Of a stretch of 64,000 nucleotides of DNA, positions 45,389 through 57,078 are shown piece by piece (the first letter of the stretch is position 1; every line of letters starts with the position of its first letter). Source of the DNA: Ophiosphaerella korrae (taxonomy: Eukaryota > Ascomycota > Dothideomycetes > Pleosporales > Phaeosphaeriaceae); the NCBI GenBank assembly GCA_028456385.1, contig JALNQF010000021.1, forward strand, positions 124,001 through 188,000. The letters are read 5' to 3'. Under the pieces are notes generated by a model, which was not told the origin of the DNA, did not search any database, and saw only the letters and a list, made by a program, of their open reading frames with translations. The position numbers and the translations under genes are program-made.

Positions 45389-46288
45389 ATGGCAGATATT
45401 CCGTCCGATCCACCACCCAGGGGGCTGAAGGGCAAAGTCGCAATCGTCACCGGCGCCGGCTGCGCAGGTGACGGCATCGGGAATGGACGTGCAATATCTA
45501 TCATGCTCGCAGACGAAGGCTGCAACGTATTATGTCTGGACCTAAATCTCGAATGGGCGCAAAAGACGACGGAGATATTATCCTCAAAACCAAGTCGGGG
45601 GAGAGCCATCGCGCTCCAATCTGACGTTACGAAAGCCACAGATTGTGAAGCTGTTGTGCAGGCAGCGTTGAGAGAGTTTGGAAGATTAGATATCTTGGTG
45701 AACAATGTGGGGATCGGGGGCGCGCCAGGAACTGCGGTTGAAGTTGACATGGATGCTTGGGCCAAAGGGCTGGAGATCAATGTTAGCAGCATGGTTCAGA
45801 TGGCAAAGTATGCGATACCAGCGATGCAAAAGAATGAAGGAGAGATGAGGGGAAACATTGTCAACATGGGATCGGTGGCTGGTTTGAAGGGCGGTACACC
45901 GCATCTTCTGTATCCAACTAGCAAGGGTGCGGTGGTGAATATGACGAGAGCAATGGCTGCACATCATGCTGCAGACGGAATTCGCGTAAACTGCGTCTGC
46001 CCTGGAGTATGCTCGCATTCTTGCAGGTTGTGTTCTCAAGCTAATATGCTACAGATGCTTTATACACCGATGATGTACGCGGGAGGCATGAGTGAAGATG
46101 CTCGCGATGCTCGACGCAAGCGAAGTCTGTTGGGGACAGAAGGGACTGCTTGGGATGCAGCATGTGCTGTCACGTTTCTAGCAAGCGACCACGCACGATG
46201 GGTTACAGGTGCCATCTTGCCTATTGACGCTGGCACGACGGCTGCTGTGGGTATTGGGATGCCAAAAGGCGCAAGTGTCAACGGATAA
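45389..46288 (+). CDS. Short-chain dehydrogenase/reductase, classical type, 283 aa
   Basis: An NAD(P)-dependent oxidoreductase of unknown substrate. Exons are 45389-46006 and 46055-46288. Motifs in order are the cofactor motif TGAGCAGDGIG (21-31), DLNLE after beta-2, NNVG, Ser162 in NMGSVAG, and Tyr175/Lys179 (YPTSK), with CPGMLYTPM after the splice. The intron is 48 nt, a multiple of three, without stops, so the unspliced frame also reads through. Splicing restores the conserved PG-(M/x)-x-TPM link, which is why I prefer it. Asp55-like acid after beta-2 suggests NAD(H) preference, which is inference. It is followed in the same direction by an M13 peptidase with no obvious functional tie. Confidence 0.92.
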   Translation: MADIPSDPPPRGLKGKVAIVTGAGCAGDGIGNGRAISIMLADEGCNVLCLDLNLEWAQKTTEILSSKPSRGRAIALQSDVTKATDCEAVVQAALREFGRLDILVNNVGIGGAPGTAVEVDMDAWAKGLEINVSSMVQMAKYAIPAMQKNEGEMRGNIVNMGSVAGLKGGTPHLLYPTSKGAVVNMTRAMAAHHAADGIRVNCVCPGVCSHSCRLCSQANMLQMLYTPMMYAGGMSEDARDARRKRSLLGTEGTAWDAACAVTFLASDHARWVTGAILPIDAGTTAAVGIGMPKGASVNG

Positions 46289-46609
46289 ATACCTCATTCG
46301 AATATTCAAGGAACCTGATAGTCCAATACCGGAGATTCACACGATGAAATGGAATGGCGGTTACCTAATCATGTGTCTATTGGTGCCAGCAGTAGGCAGT
46401 GCGCATTGGCCACCATGCACGTACCCGCCATCCCGTCCGTTCCTGGGCCAACCTAGCCTGCACCCCGGATTCTAGCGTCCTCGGCGTCATCATGTCCAGG
46501 CTTCCGTCGTCCATCAACTCTCCCTTCATCATCATCTCGGATGCTCAGCTGGCTGGCATCGTTCTAGAAGAATCTCGTCACCATCAAACATCAATTGCTA
46601 CTATCATCC
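46289..46609. other. Intergenic region between SDR and peptidase genes
   Basis: About 320 bp, taken as the SDR 3' flank and the M13 promoter. No gene is supported. Confidence 0.55.
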
Positions 46610-49089
46610 ATGATGTCGGAGAAGGCGCCGCTGATCCCAGTCGCCGCGCATGCCGGAGCTGAGAAGTGTTCGCACGTGAAGCGTTGCTCGAAGAGACGAG
46701 TGATCGGCAAATTTCTCGTCATAGCTGCTGCAGCTGGTCTTTACTATTATGGAGTACCTTCCGGTATGTTCAAGACTTGAATTCCCAAAGCTGCTAGTCA
46801 TTGTACGTTGCGCTTACACGTGTGCTTATAGAAGGTCAACCTGCTACTGTGGGCAAAGCGGAGCTATGCCTGACTCCTGCTTGCGTACACGCTGCTTCGG
46901 AACTACTCTACAACCTGTCCCCCAAGTACAAGGAGCTCGATCCCTGTGATAATTTCGAGGAGCTCGTATGTGGTGGTTGGAGGGACCGACATGATTTGCG
47001 TGCAGACCAAGGGGATGCTTTCACGGGCACAATCATGTCGGAGCAATCGGAGTTGCTCCTCCGTCACATCCTTGAAGCACCGTACCCTAAAGACAGCCAA
47101 GTACGTCTTTGGCCAACGTTTGTCAAATGCTGCTGACATTTTATAGCATTCCTACTTTTCTCCCATGCAACTCAAAGCATCAGGAAAGTCGGCTGATGAG
47201 GCAAATTTCGACAAGATGAAAGCCACCTACGATGCATGCCTCAACGAGAATCAGATCAAGGAGGCAGGCGCTGCCCCTTTAGTGAAAGTCTTGGAAGAGA
47301 TCAAGAAGGCATACCCAGTCAATGTGCCAAGGACATCCGAGTCCCATGCTCTCAAGGACACCATACTGCTTCTCGCAAAGTACGGTATCTCCTCTGTAGT
47401 GAGCACCGGCACAGGTGCAGATGACACCGACCCAGATACCGTTGTGATTTCTGTTGCGGCACCATACAGTTTTGGTCTTCCTTCTAAGGAACGATATGAA
47501 GACGAAAAGCTGGTTGAGGAGTACCGTGGAGTTGCTGTTAAAGTACTGAGCGCTCTTTATCCTGATGGGAACAAAGCGGCTTTTGCTAAGATTATTGATC
47601 TGGAGAAGAAGCTTGCCGCGGCTTCCCCATCCACGGAAGACCGCGAGGACGTCACGGTACGTAACAAGTCACAATCACATATAACAAAGGTACTGACAAA
47701 TATGTAGAGGTACTACAACCCAATGCTCATCGATGAAGCTGCTGCCATAGCCCCAGAAGTCGAGCTCAAATCCTTACTTCACGGCCTTGCCCCAGCGGAC
47801 TCCAAGATTGAGCGTGTGATCGTCATGGCGCCAAAATACTTGAAGGACTTATCGGTGATTGTAGCCGCCACAGATTGCGAGGTGTTGCAATCCTACTTCT
47901 TGTGGAAGGCTGTTCAGGCCTTCTCATCCTATGTCGACGCCGACGCAACGAAGCCTTATAAACAATTCCGGAATGTTCTTGCTGGAAAGGTACGTGCATT
48001 TTTACTCTTCAATGTGGAAATTATTGACTTGTCTAGGACCCCGATTCTACACCCGAGCGCTGGCGAACTTGCGTTGGACATGTTGACGGTGGATTAGGCT
48101 GGATCTTGAGTCGCTTCTTCGTCGAGAAGGCTTTCTCGGCTGAAGCAAAGCAATTCGGCGACACTATCATCACTGATATCAAAACCGAATTTGCGAAAAA
48201 GCTCGAATCTGCCGACTGGATGGACGACGACACAACAAAGAAGGCGGTCCAGAAGGTCCACAATATCATTCAGAAGATTGGATATCCTACCAAGAGTCCT
48301 GATATTATGGATCCCCCTACCCTTAATGACTACTACAAGTCAATCAACGTTTCATCTGAAACGTTCTTCCAGAATGCTCTTTCTTTCAACCGCTTCGCCG
48401 TCGACTACGAGTGGTCAGCGCTTGGCAAGCCCGTGGATCGCGAGCAGTGGGGCATGACTGTACCCACTGTCAATGCCTACTACAATCCACCCGGCAATGA
48501 GATCGTATTCCCAGCCGGTATCATGCAATTTCCGGTTTTCGATGTCGACACGCCTGCATACATGTCTTACGGTGCCTTTGGGTCTGTAGCAGGCCACGAG
48601 CTGAGCCATGCATTTGACTCCACTGGCCGCCACTATGATCAAAATGGAAACTACACTGACTGGTGGTCGAAAGCGACAGTTGATGCTTTCAAAGAGAAGG
48701 CCGAATGCTTTGTCAATCAATACGCCAACTTCAGCGTTCCTGGGCCTGATGATAAGCCACTCCATGTCAATGGACGTCTTACTCTTGGTGAAAATATCGC
48801 AGATGCTGGTGGGCTATCTGCATCCTTTCAGGCATGGCAACGCCGTGCAGCTGAGAAGCCCAACAAGGACCTGCCTGGCTTGAATCATTTTACGCACGAC
48901 CAGCTGTTTTTTGTCACATACTCGAACTGGTGGTGCGGCAAGTCACGAAAAGACACAGCTATCAACAGAATATATACTGATCCTCATTCGCCAAAGTGGG
49001 CTCGGATTCTAGGTACCATGGCCAATAGCCGTGAGTTCAGGGAGAGCTTTCAGTGTAAGGCGAAGGAGCCAACTTGCCAGCTTTGGTAG
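46610..49089 (+). CDS. M13 (neprilysin-like) zinc metallopeptidase, type II membrane protein, 755 aa
   Basis: M13 enzymes cleave peptides of limited size outside the cell or in the secretory lumen. Exons are 46610-46763, 46832-47100, 47147-47656, 47708-47989 and 48037-49089 (2268 nt). A cytosolic basic head (CSKRRVIGK) precedes one membrane anchor (about residues 31-49, FLVIAAAAGLYYYGV), then the Cys-rich start of the ectodomain (CLTPACVHAASELL, PCDNFEELVCGGW). The active site is intact: the VNAYYNPP substrate-binding block, HELSH (592-596) and ENIAD with the third zinc ligand Glu657. The C-terminus has the usual Cys and the final CQLW. Unspliced frames would lose the residues between exons 1 and 2 and the DPDSTPERWRTC region. 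It is convergent with the sugar porter, 185 bp apart. Confidence 0.95.
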
Positions 49090-49274
49090 TCGCAACACGA
49101 TGCATGTTGATCACGAACCCCCCGATTTATCATATTGTTGTTCATCAGTACGCTGTTAAGTAGCAAATCATAGTACACATTATAATATACCGCATATATT
49201 GGACGAGTCCCCCAGAGCATCACTATAAAAACGATCGGTTGAGCCACGCTATAACAGACAATGATCACCCTGCC

Positions 49275-50857
49275 CTAGAATGTGCGATCTGTATGAATCT
49301 CGATGTGCAACTTCTCGTCTTTGTCAACTGCCGCTGCTGCTGCGGCTGGATCTTTCAAAGCGTGCGGCACCAGCTGGTCCCCGAATATTTCATCCATCTG
49401 CTCAAGGGACCGCCCTTTTGTCTCTGGATAGAAAAACCAATAACACAGACATGCTGCAACATTGAAAACGAAAAAGACATAAAAATACCTAAACTCCAAT
49501 TTGGTCAATGCTGCAGGCGAGAATTGTGCAAAGATCAAATTCACAGCCCAGTTCGAGAAGGTTGTCACCGCATTGCCGAGAGCGCGGCACTCGACGGGAA
49601 AGATTTCAGCAGGGTACACCCAGGATACGATGCCGAGTGGGATAAAAAACAATTGAAATAGGAAGTTCATTGCAACCATGCTGCGTAATTGCGCACCATT
49701 GGAAGGGTTGAAATACTGGCCTTGAATAGCGTTAACAAGGAGCGCAGAGGCAAGACCTGCTGCTGAGATAACGAGCGGCTTGACACGTCCAACCTTGTCG
49801 AGGAATCCGAGGCCGATGGTACACCAGATGATTGACAACGCACCACTGATACCGACTATCAACAGAGATTCGCGTGTGGTTATGTTGAGAAGGCTGTAGA
49901 TGCGAGGTCCGTAATAGTTCAACACATTGATTCCAGATAATGGGCTGAAAATTTGAACACCGCAACCCAGCAAAAGCCGTTTGCGCCATGTCGGCTTTGT
50001 GATGATAGATGTCCAACTGATTTCGCCGAGAGTACGATCAGCAGCGATGACATCGCGAATCTCACGAAACTCAAGATCAATGATTTCATCATCAGTACCA
50101 CTACGGAGTTTCGTGAGGGAAGCCATAGCTTCTTCGTGTCGATCTTTTTCCATAAGCCAACGCGGTGACTCTTGGAGGAAGAAGATTCCTCCAACTAGAA
50201 CTATGCCAGGCACGTTTTGGAAGGCGAGCGGAAAGCGCCCTACGATCGATTATTCAGTTGGCGCATTGTAGATTCAGCGTTGTTAGACTTACATGAGAAT
50301 TGAGTAGTGTTGAAGGAGCACCCATAGCCCAGCCACTGGGCAACAAAGAAGCCCCAGCTCAACATCCATTGCAGTAGTCCTGACAGGGTACCGCGATGCT
50401 TTGCCTCAGATAGTTCTGCTGCGTACATGGGGATTGTCGAAGTCAGCTGGCCAACAGCAACACCGCCAATGAAACGTCCAGCAATCAGCATGCCCATATT
50501 GACAGCACCCGCCTGCAGTGAACTGCCGAGTATAGAAACAAGAGCACCAATGAATATGGTCATGCGACGCCCCAACCGATTTGCAAACAGCATGTTGAAG
50601 ATGGTCCCCGCGATTGCACCGCCCTGGAAGGCTGACACGATCCCACCTACAGTGTTGTCGGATGGATTATTGAAGTACTTTTTGAATGTGGGGAGAGCAA
50701 TTGTCGATGTAATAATGCCAGAGTCGTATCCGAAAAGGACTAATTATATGTGGAATGCTAGGTCAGTAGTCATTTCAAGCAAATAACTTCTGGAACTCCA
50801 CTTACAGCCTCCTGTGGCTAGGAATAGAGCAGAAAGCACTGCGATTGCGGCACCCAT
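49275..50857 (-). CDS. Sugar porter of the major facilitator superfamily, 487 aa
   Basis: Imports a monosaccharide across the plasma membrane. Exons are 50857-50806, 50739-50293 and 50239-49275 (1464 nt), with introns of 66 and 53 nt. Twelve membrane segments are traceable. Sugar-porter signatures are present: GGFLFGYDSGIITS in TM1, NRLGRRMTIFIGA (R-x-G-R-R loop), GRFIGGVAVGQLTSTIPMYA, PESPRW-type LQESPRWLMEK, QIFSPLSGINVLNYYGPRIY in TM7, and FYPETKGRSLEQMDEIF after TM12. The start lies 738 bp from the divergent GH78 alpha-L-rhamnosidase, so L-rhamnose or a related released sugar is a reasonable substrate guess. The sequence does not show specificity. Confidence 0.93.
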
Positions 50858-51594
50858 CTTATTATATGACGTCTGTACCAGCGGATTGTAATTGTTATGT
50901 TGCGCTCAAGGGGGCAGACTGGACATAAATATCAGGAACCACCATGACACTAGCATATTCTCCCAAGTATCCTTTTGTACAATATCTCGGTAAGCATCCC
51001 CCCGAACACTAGGATGCCTAGTTAAAGACCCCAGATTCATAATAGCGCCTTGGTATTTTTGGGTAGGTATTTGACTCAACACTACTCCGCACTACTCCAC
51101 TCCACACCACCCCCACACCACGCTTGTGCGTACTTACCCCAGATATCTTGGAAGTATGCATATTCCCAATACTAATATTAGTAGGAGAGACATAATTGCT
51201 GTTGGTTGAGAAAATTTCAAATCGGGAGCGACAGTCAAATCACTACCGTATTCGGAGCTAGCATGAAGTGCCCCACAGTTGAAGTCTCGGAGCGAGTCAG
51301 GATCGGTGAGCTATCCACCGATAGCACGACAGACCCTTTTCCCTTTTGCCGCTCACATGGAAACGACGCGACTAGCCTAGTAATGTGCAGCAAGATTTCG
51401 CTGTAACAGAGCCCGAAGGTGATCGAGCCCACCACAATCGGGATCTAAATTCGGCAGTGATGACCCGTGCATGTGCTTGGAGAGACAAGTAATTTGCCTA
51501 CACTTGGTTTAGATACTAAATCAAAGGGCAGGATATCATCTTAGACATTCGATAGCCCCAATCTTGAATTCCTTTAGTGTTCCTTCTTCTGGTC
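50858..51594. promoter_or_regulatory. Shared divergent promoter region of sugar porter and GH78 rhamnosidase
   Basis: The 737 bp between the two divergent start codons hold no gene. Four matches to the fungal CreA/Cre1 hexamer (5'-SYGGRG, here on the minus strand) crowd at 51085-51116: CTCCGC 51085, CTCCAC 51095 and 51100, CCCCAC 51111. CreA mediates glucose repression of sugar-use genes, and paired or clustered sites are the functional form, which suggests coordinated repression of both genes. Consensus matching was by eye. Confidence 0.5.
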
Positions 51595-54342
51595 ATGCTT
51601 TTTACAATATCCCGCTGTGGCATCCACGCTTACTACGAAGTTCTTGGTATCGACACCGACAAGATACGCCTGTACTGGGTCTTGCAATCGACTGACGAAT
51701 ATGCCGTCCAAACTGCCTACCGCGTTGAATTATCCATTTCACCATCTTTTGAATCCCTTCTCTGGGACTCAGGCAAGGTCAATGGTAACCAGCAACGAAA
51801 TGTTCTTTGTGCGCCAGAATATGGCTTGCTTTCGGCATCGTTCCATTACTGGCGGGTGACCATATGGGACCAGGCTGGCAATACGACACAAAGTGCTGTC
51901 AACGAATTCTTTACGGCCTACCCGCGCTCTAGTGGCCTATTGCCTCCTTACAGTATGAATCAAACATACATGCCACATACCAGTCTTATTTTCCGCACTT
52001 GGTTCGAGGATGAACTCAATCGATGGAAAGGAGTTTGGATTGGTGATAACGGCGACAAACCAATCTATCTACGTAAATTGTTCAAACTTGAGCGTAGACC
52101 AGCTCGCGCAATTGTCTTTGCTTCTGGCCTTGGCCATTTCAACTTCGTCTGTAACGGTGACCCGGGGGCGCCAAATGGCCATGCGCTGGATCCTGGATGG
52201 ACAAACTACCATCGAACCGTACAGTTCGTCGCATACGACATATCTTCCATTCTGAAGCAGGGCAGTAATGTCATCGGCGCACATGTTGGTAACGGTTTTT
52301 ACGCAGGCGATCAAGGTGATGATCGTTTCTTCTGGCCGTGCTACGAGGATAACACGTATGTCAGATATGGCAACGAACTGTGCTTCTTTGCCGAGTTACA
52401 CATGTTTTACGAAGATGGGACTCGAGAAATGATCACGACAGGACCTGATTGGAAAACACGCAAGAGTGCGACAACGCTCGCAAACATATACTCTTCAGAA
52501 ACAAAGGATAACCGGGAGTACCCTACTGGATGGGATACGCCAGCATATCAAGAAGATGAACACTGGACAAACGCTACGCCAGTCACAGGTCCACGAGGGA
52601 AATTAAGATACCAGAGCCAACCCCCCGTAATACTGCATGAAACTTTCAAGCCAACGTTGTCGAAGACACTAGAGCCAGGTACTGTCAGTTTCGACTTTGC
52701 CCAGAATATGACGACCATGGTCAAATTGGAGGTGTCTGGGCCCACAGGTTCCAACGTTATTGTACGCTTCTCAGAATCAATCGATGAGGATGGCCGAGTT
52801 ATGATGCCAGATCCTCTTTTTAAGCAGTTCGAGACCGGCGTGTTCTGCAAATTTACACTCGCTGGAACAGGGATTGAAATTTGGGAGCCAGATTTCTGCT
52901 TCACTAGCGCGCGTTACATCCAGATCGAGGGCGTTGCGTTGGAGGAAGGTCACGGTTTGCCAGTTGTGCATTCGATCGTGAGCAGACATGTCTCATCAGC
53001 CTCGAGACGACTGGGCTCAATAAAGACGGACAAAGATGATGTTAATGCGCTTATTAATATGTGTTACTGGTCTTTTGCCAGTAATCTTTTCAGCTATCAC
53101 ACCGATTGCCCGCAGATCGAGAAATTTGGCTGGCTTGAAGTGACACATCTGCTAGCGCCTGCAACGCAATATATTCGCGATATGGAGCCGCTGTACTCCA
53201 AGATCCTGGATGATATAGTGGATGCACAAGAACCGAACGGACTGTGCCCTACTATGGCTCCTGAGATCCGCTACATGTGCGGACCTCTACACGACACGAT
53301 CACATGGGGTGGCGCTGTGGCCTTGTTGCCAGAGCTTATTCGCTTCTACTATGACTCGACCCACGTGTTCGAAAAAATGTTTGAGCCTTGTGCGCGTTAT
53401 ATGGAGTATATAAAAACGAAAGAACGAGAAGGTGGGCTGATCGAACACGGGCTTGGTGATTGGGGACGCGATATTGCATTCGGCAACAACCAAGCAAACA
53501 TCGAAACCGCAATTTACTATCGTTGTTTGCGCAACATCGAGCGCATGGCACAGGAGCTTGGAAAACCAGAAGCCGAACATCGTTTCCACGAGTGGGCTGA
53601 TCGCATACAAGCGGTATACAACGAGAAACTGTTAGTCACTGATAAACAACTCCATCCGTATACTTTCTACACATCTCGCGACCAGCCTGGGAAACAGGAC
53701 CGCAACATGGTAGCTCAAGCGTTTGCGCTTCAATTCGACCTCGTTCCAGCCCAATATATCGCCGACGTTCAGCGCGCCTTTCTAGATTGCTGCGCGGCTG
53801 CCAATAATCGGATAGAAGCGGGTGAGATAGGACTCAAATACCTGTGGAACACACTCGCGGATCTTGACCGCCATGACATTGTCCTTGACATGGCGCGGCA
53901 AGAAGAACATCCTTCGTACATGCGCTTTCTACGCCGCGGCGAAACCACACTGAACGAGTTTTGGCAGGATGCATGTCGTAGCAAATGCCATGACATGCTA
54001 GGTACAATATATGAGTGGTTCTACGAGGCAGTTCTAGGATTGAAACCAGAAACTGAGGCATATCGAACATGGACTGTGAAGCCGCCATTGAACTCGGAGT
54101 TTAGACACATAAAAGGTAGTGTTGATTGCCCGTATGGCTTGATCGAGATTGGATATGAGAAGTTTGGTGAAAGAAGCGTTAGAATGAATGTTACAGTACC
54201 GACAAGTACAACTGGTTTCCTAGTATTACCGAAGGATGAAAGTCAGGTTGTTATTACAAGAGAAGGGGGGCAAGCTATTGAAAAGAAAGGTCGTAGAGTG
54301 GAAATGAAGCCCGGCAGTTACGCGCTAGAGCTCATGCCATGA
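51595..54342 (+). CDS. GH78 alpha-L-rhamnosidase, 915 aa
   Basis: Releases terminal L-rhamnose from pectic side chains, flavonoid glycosides or other rhamnosides. Single exon. It follows the normal GH78 order: an N-terminal beta-sandwich (YYEVLGIDTDKIRLYW, the family's L-G-I-x-x-x-x-P/I-R-x-x-W pattern), a DUF-type sandwich with the galactose-binding-like region (about 160-340), then the (alpha/alpha)6 barrel beginning near residue 480. The catalytic-region block is FSYHTDCPQIEKFGWLEVTH, with Asp504 and the following Glu residues, then WGGAVALLPE, GLGDWG and NEFWQDACRSKCH. Length fits the family. No signal peptide is evident at ATG 51595, so it may be intracellular, with the paired porter importing the glycoside or sugar. 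The frame is open upstream to 51577 without an ATG; a 5' exon is possible. Confidence 0.92.
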   Translation: MLFTISRCGIHAYYEVLGIDTDKIRLYWVLQSTDEYAVQTAYRVELSISPSFESLLWDSGKVNGNQQRNVLCAPEYGLLSASFHYWRVTIWDQAGNTTQSAVNEFFTAYPRSSGLLPPYSMNQTYMPHTSLIFRTWFEDELNRWKGVWIGDNGDKPIYLRKLFKLERRPARAIVFASGLGHFNFVCNGDPGAPNGHALDPGWTNYHRTVQFVAYDISSILKQGSNVIGAHVGNGFYAGDQGDDRFFWPCYEDNTYVRYGNELCFFAELHMFYEDGTREMITTGPDWKTRKSATTLANIYSSETKDNREYPTGWDTPAYQEDEHWTNATPVTGPRGKLRYQSQPPVILHETFKPTLSKTLEPGTVSFDFAQNMTTMVKLEVSGPTGSNVIVRFSESIDEDGRVMMPDPLFKQFETGVFCKFTLAGTGIEIWEPDFCFTSARYIQIEGVALEEGHGLPVVHSIVSRHVSSASRRLGSIKTDKDDVNALINMCYWSFASNLFSYHTDCPQIEKFGWLEVTHLLAPATQYIRDMEPLYSKILDDIVDAQEPNGLCPTMAPEIRYMCGPLHDTITWGGAVALLPELIRFYYDSTHVFEKMFEPCARYMEYIKTKEREGGLIEHGLGDWGRDIAFGNNQANIETAIYYRCLRNIERMAQELGKPEAEHRFHEWADRIQAVYNEKLLVTDKQLHPYTFYTSRDQPGKQDRNMVAQAFALQFDLVPAQYIADVQRAFLDCCAAANNRIEAGEIGLKYLWNTLADLDRHDIVLDMARQEEHPSYMRFLRRGETTLNEFWQDACRSKCHDMLGTIYEWFYEAVLGLKPETEAYRTWTVKPPLNSEFRHIKGSVDCPYGLIEIGYEKFGERSVRMNVTVPTSTTGFLVLPKDESQVVITREGGQAIEKKGRRVEMKPGSYALELMP

Positions 54343-54417
54343 GTAGAACATGATGCCAGCTGCTTCAATCTCAAAAGTCCTTCTTGCTTTGCTTTGAGTT
54401 CGTAAGACGGGCTTGTC

Positions 54418-56387
54418 TCAACGCACTTGGAAAGCAGTGTCGAGCATCCCTTTTCGGGCCCCATCCAGGTATCCCAAGTAAAGCTTAGCTTGCCCTTCGT
54501 ACCACTCGATATTCAAATTAGGAAACTCCCTCAGGACAACCAATCTCCTGTCCATGAGCACTCTCACGCCGTCTCTCCCAGCCGCACCCTCTTCGCCACT
54601 CTTCATCCTCAAATATACCTTCCATGCTGTGACGCACCCTAGCAGAAACTCAACCTGGGCTACCATGCAGTTATCTCCACACTTCTCCACATTTTCTAAG
54701 GCTGCCTCCCCGTATCCTTGTGCTTTATCTGCATGTTCCTTTCGCTCGGGAAGGGGGCGGGCCAACTGGCTAAGCAGAAGCATTGTTTCCATGAGTTTCT
54801 GGCACACACGGGAGACCTGTTTCGGAGAGCTAGAAGGGTCCTTGCTGAGGAAGTGGAGCGCTTTGGAGAAATAGTGACGCGCATAAAGGAGGTGAGTCGT
54901 CGTGAGCTGTGCAGATGGGGTTTTGAGAGCTGTATTTCCAAGAGATAGGAGCTCGGCTGAGTAGACGTCAATATCTGCTGTGAAAGTACGTGGTGAGAGG
55001 CTGTGGGGCTTACCAACTTCTGAGGCCGTCGCTTTTTCTAAGTTCCTTGCGGGCTTTGATGGGTTTTCATTTTCTAGGCTTTTCATCTTCAGCACGAAGT
55101 CGGCCGTCGGGCGATCTGAGCGTCAATGGTATCAGCAGTGCAAGGTAAAATTATCTGTCTAGGTATATGAGCTAAAGAGCTTTACATACGTTCTTTTTCC
55201 CGTAGATTTGAAGCACAGTTAGAGAGTCTCTTCGTTGTTTCTTGTTCTTCAAGATACGACGTCGTGGCTTGCTGAATTAAGGGGCGCTCCTTATATTCCG
55301 CCAATCCCACCTCTTCCAAACCTTTGGTCACGTTGAATCGAAAGCATCTTCCAAGTGTCATGTGTTCTCTCCATCGACCTTCAAATTCTTGATTGGTGCC
55401 CTCCGTTTCTGTGGCCTCACGTCGTAGCGTTTCAACAAGTTGCGTCACGCTTTTATCTCCCGCGCTTATGACACCGGGACGTCCTGTCCCAATGGAAACG
55501 AAGCACTTGACAAGCGGTTGAATATTTCCGGTCTCCTTACACCAGATATCTCTTGCTTCTTGTTCAACATGCACAACTGGATTGTTGGCGCCGAGCGCTC
55601 CATCAACAAAGTTACTGCCGTCGATGGGAGCAGACGAGAAGTATGTTGGCGCAGCAGTTGTGGCTAATGCCGCCTCTAAGATCGTCGGATTATAATTGCT
55701 TTGTGCCGTTGCGTAGCTTCGTAGACGAGTTGTAGCGTTTATTTTCTGGAAACGGGCGCAGACGAACCTTGTTTATTATTCCGTCAGTTGAACAGTGTGA
55801 GACTTGGTAGTGATGTTGATACATACACTTTGCAACTGGGCTCCTCAGATTCTTCGAACTTCTCATCCACAGAGTGTCCACTGGATTTGATCACGTCTTT
55901 GATTGCATCCGAGAGTGCCTGGGTAGAGAACCTCGGCGTGACACGACCAAAGATGTTCATAATGGATCGGCTCTCTCTTCTTTCGAAGATGTGCTCCATC
56001 AATTCGATGTATTTTTTGATGCAGGCTTCTACTGGCATCCGCAAGCGACCCAGCATTATTGCAATCAGCCTGAGCATTGTTAATATCCGGCATCGCGGGC
56101 CATCAACGAATTCTTTTTTCTGCTTACCCTCCGGTACTAGTTCCTCCCATCAGGTCGAAAATTTCATGAGGCTCCTTAGGCCCAAGGCCCGCCTTCTTAC
56201 GCTCGAAGTTCACCTCTCTCATGGTTCTTTGAAGAATATAGAGAGTTGCGAGTCCACGAACACCACCACCGTCTAAAGACAGCAGGCAATACCCGGTACT
56301 GTCCAGAATATGGCTTTTCTTTGGCTCCTCTGGAAAGACAGGTGATAAATCGGGATACATCTTTTCTATCGTGACGTTCTCAGCCAT
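54418..56387 (-). CDS. Patatin-like phospholipase with helical C-terminal extension, 592 aa
   Basis: Patatin domains are lipid acyl hydrolases. Exons are 56387-56128, 56069-55827, 55767-55190 and 55115-54418 (1779 nt). The domain starts near residue 33. The oxyanion motif DGGGVRG (39-45), nucleophile Ser84 in GGTSTGG and the dyad Asp223 in FVDGALGANNP are all present, so it should be active. Residues about 361-592 form a separate helical region rich in Ala/Leu with regularly spaced helices (LLYARHYFSKALHFL, AQGYGEAALENVEKC, YEGQAKLYLGYLDGA), TPR-like in look. In fungi, patatins with repeat-type C-termini occur among NLR-related immune proteins; this one has no nucleotide-binding module between the two parts. 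It is convergent with GH78, 75 bp apart. Confidence 0.88.
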
Positions 56388-57078
56388 GGTGTGTTAGGTT
56401 TGATGGTACGTGGTGGGTTCTAAGCGATAAAAACTTCAGAACAACAGTTGTGACTGATTATCAAGAATTCCAGAGTATTCAGCTGGCAATATTCTTTTTG
56501 TTTCACCCAGTAGGCTGTGCATAAGACGAGGTTACAGCCTTGCTACTCGGGTATTCAGCTCTCGCTTGACCAAACCATATTTGCAGCCACATCACCAGGG
56601 GGTCTATTCGGGTCAGCGAATCGGATTCCTATCAATGTAAGCTGTGGTTACACACCAAAAAAGGAATGTATTTTAAGTGTATCGGTGGGGCATTGAGTGA
56701 CAACCCCTTTCAAGTGCAGATTGTAACAAAATCAAAAGGTCTGATAGGCCTTTCACTGTACTTGCAGACTTTTTTTGGCGCTCTGTAGAGTTGGCTAACT
56801 TTATTACACTGTGCCTTCTCGCTAGAGCGCAGCCACCGCCGTGTGGCAACTCTAGTTCATGTGAACGTGTCATGAAATACCTGATCCGATGGAGGCTTGA
56901 AATAGGACAATCACGATGGAGTTGAAAATTGAATAATGAAGCTTAATACAAAAAGGGCAATAGGATAGCCGTAACTTGAGGCCCACCAAATGGCAACTAA
57001 ACATAAATCCGTTCGCTATACATGAACCGACGAAATTCGATGACCCGTTTCAATGTTTGTGCTGTGTAGCGGATCATC
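56388..57078. other. Intergenic region
   Basis: About 690 bp containing the patatin promoter and the 3' flank of the next gene. No gene is supported. Confidence 0.55.
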
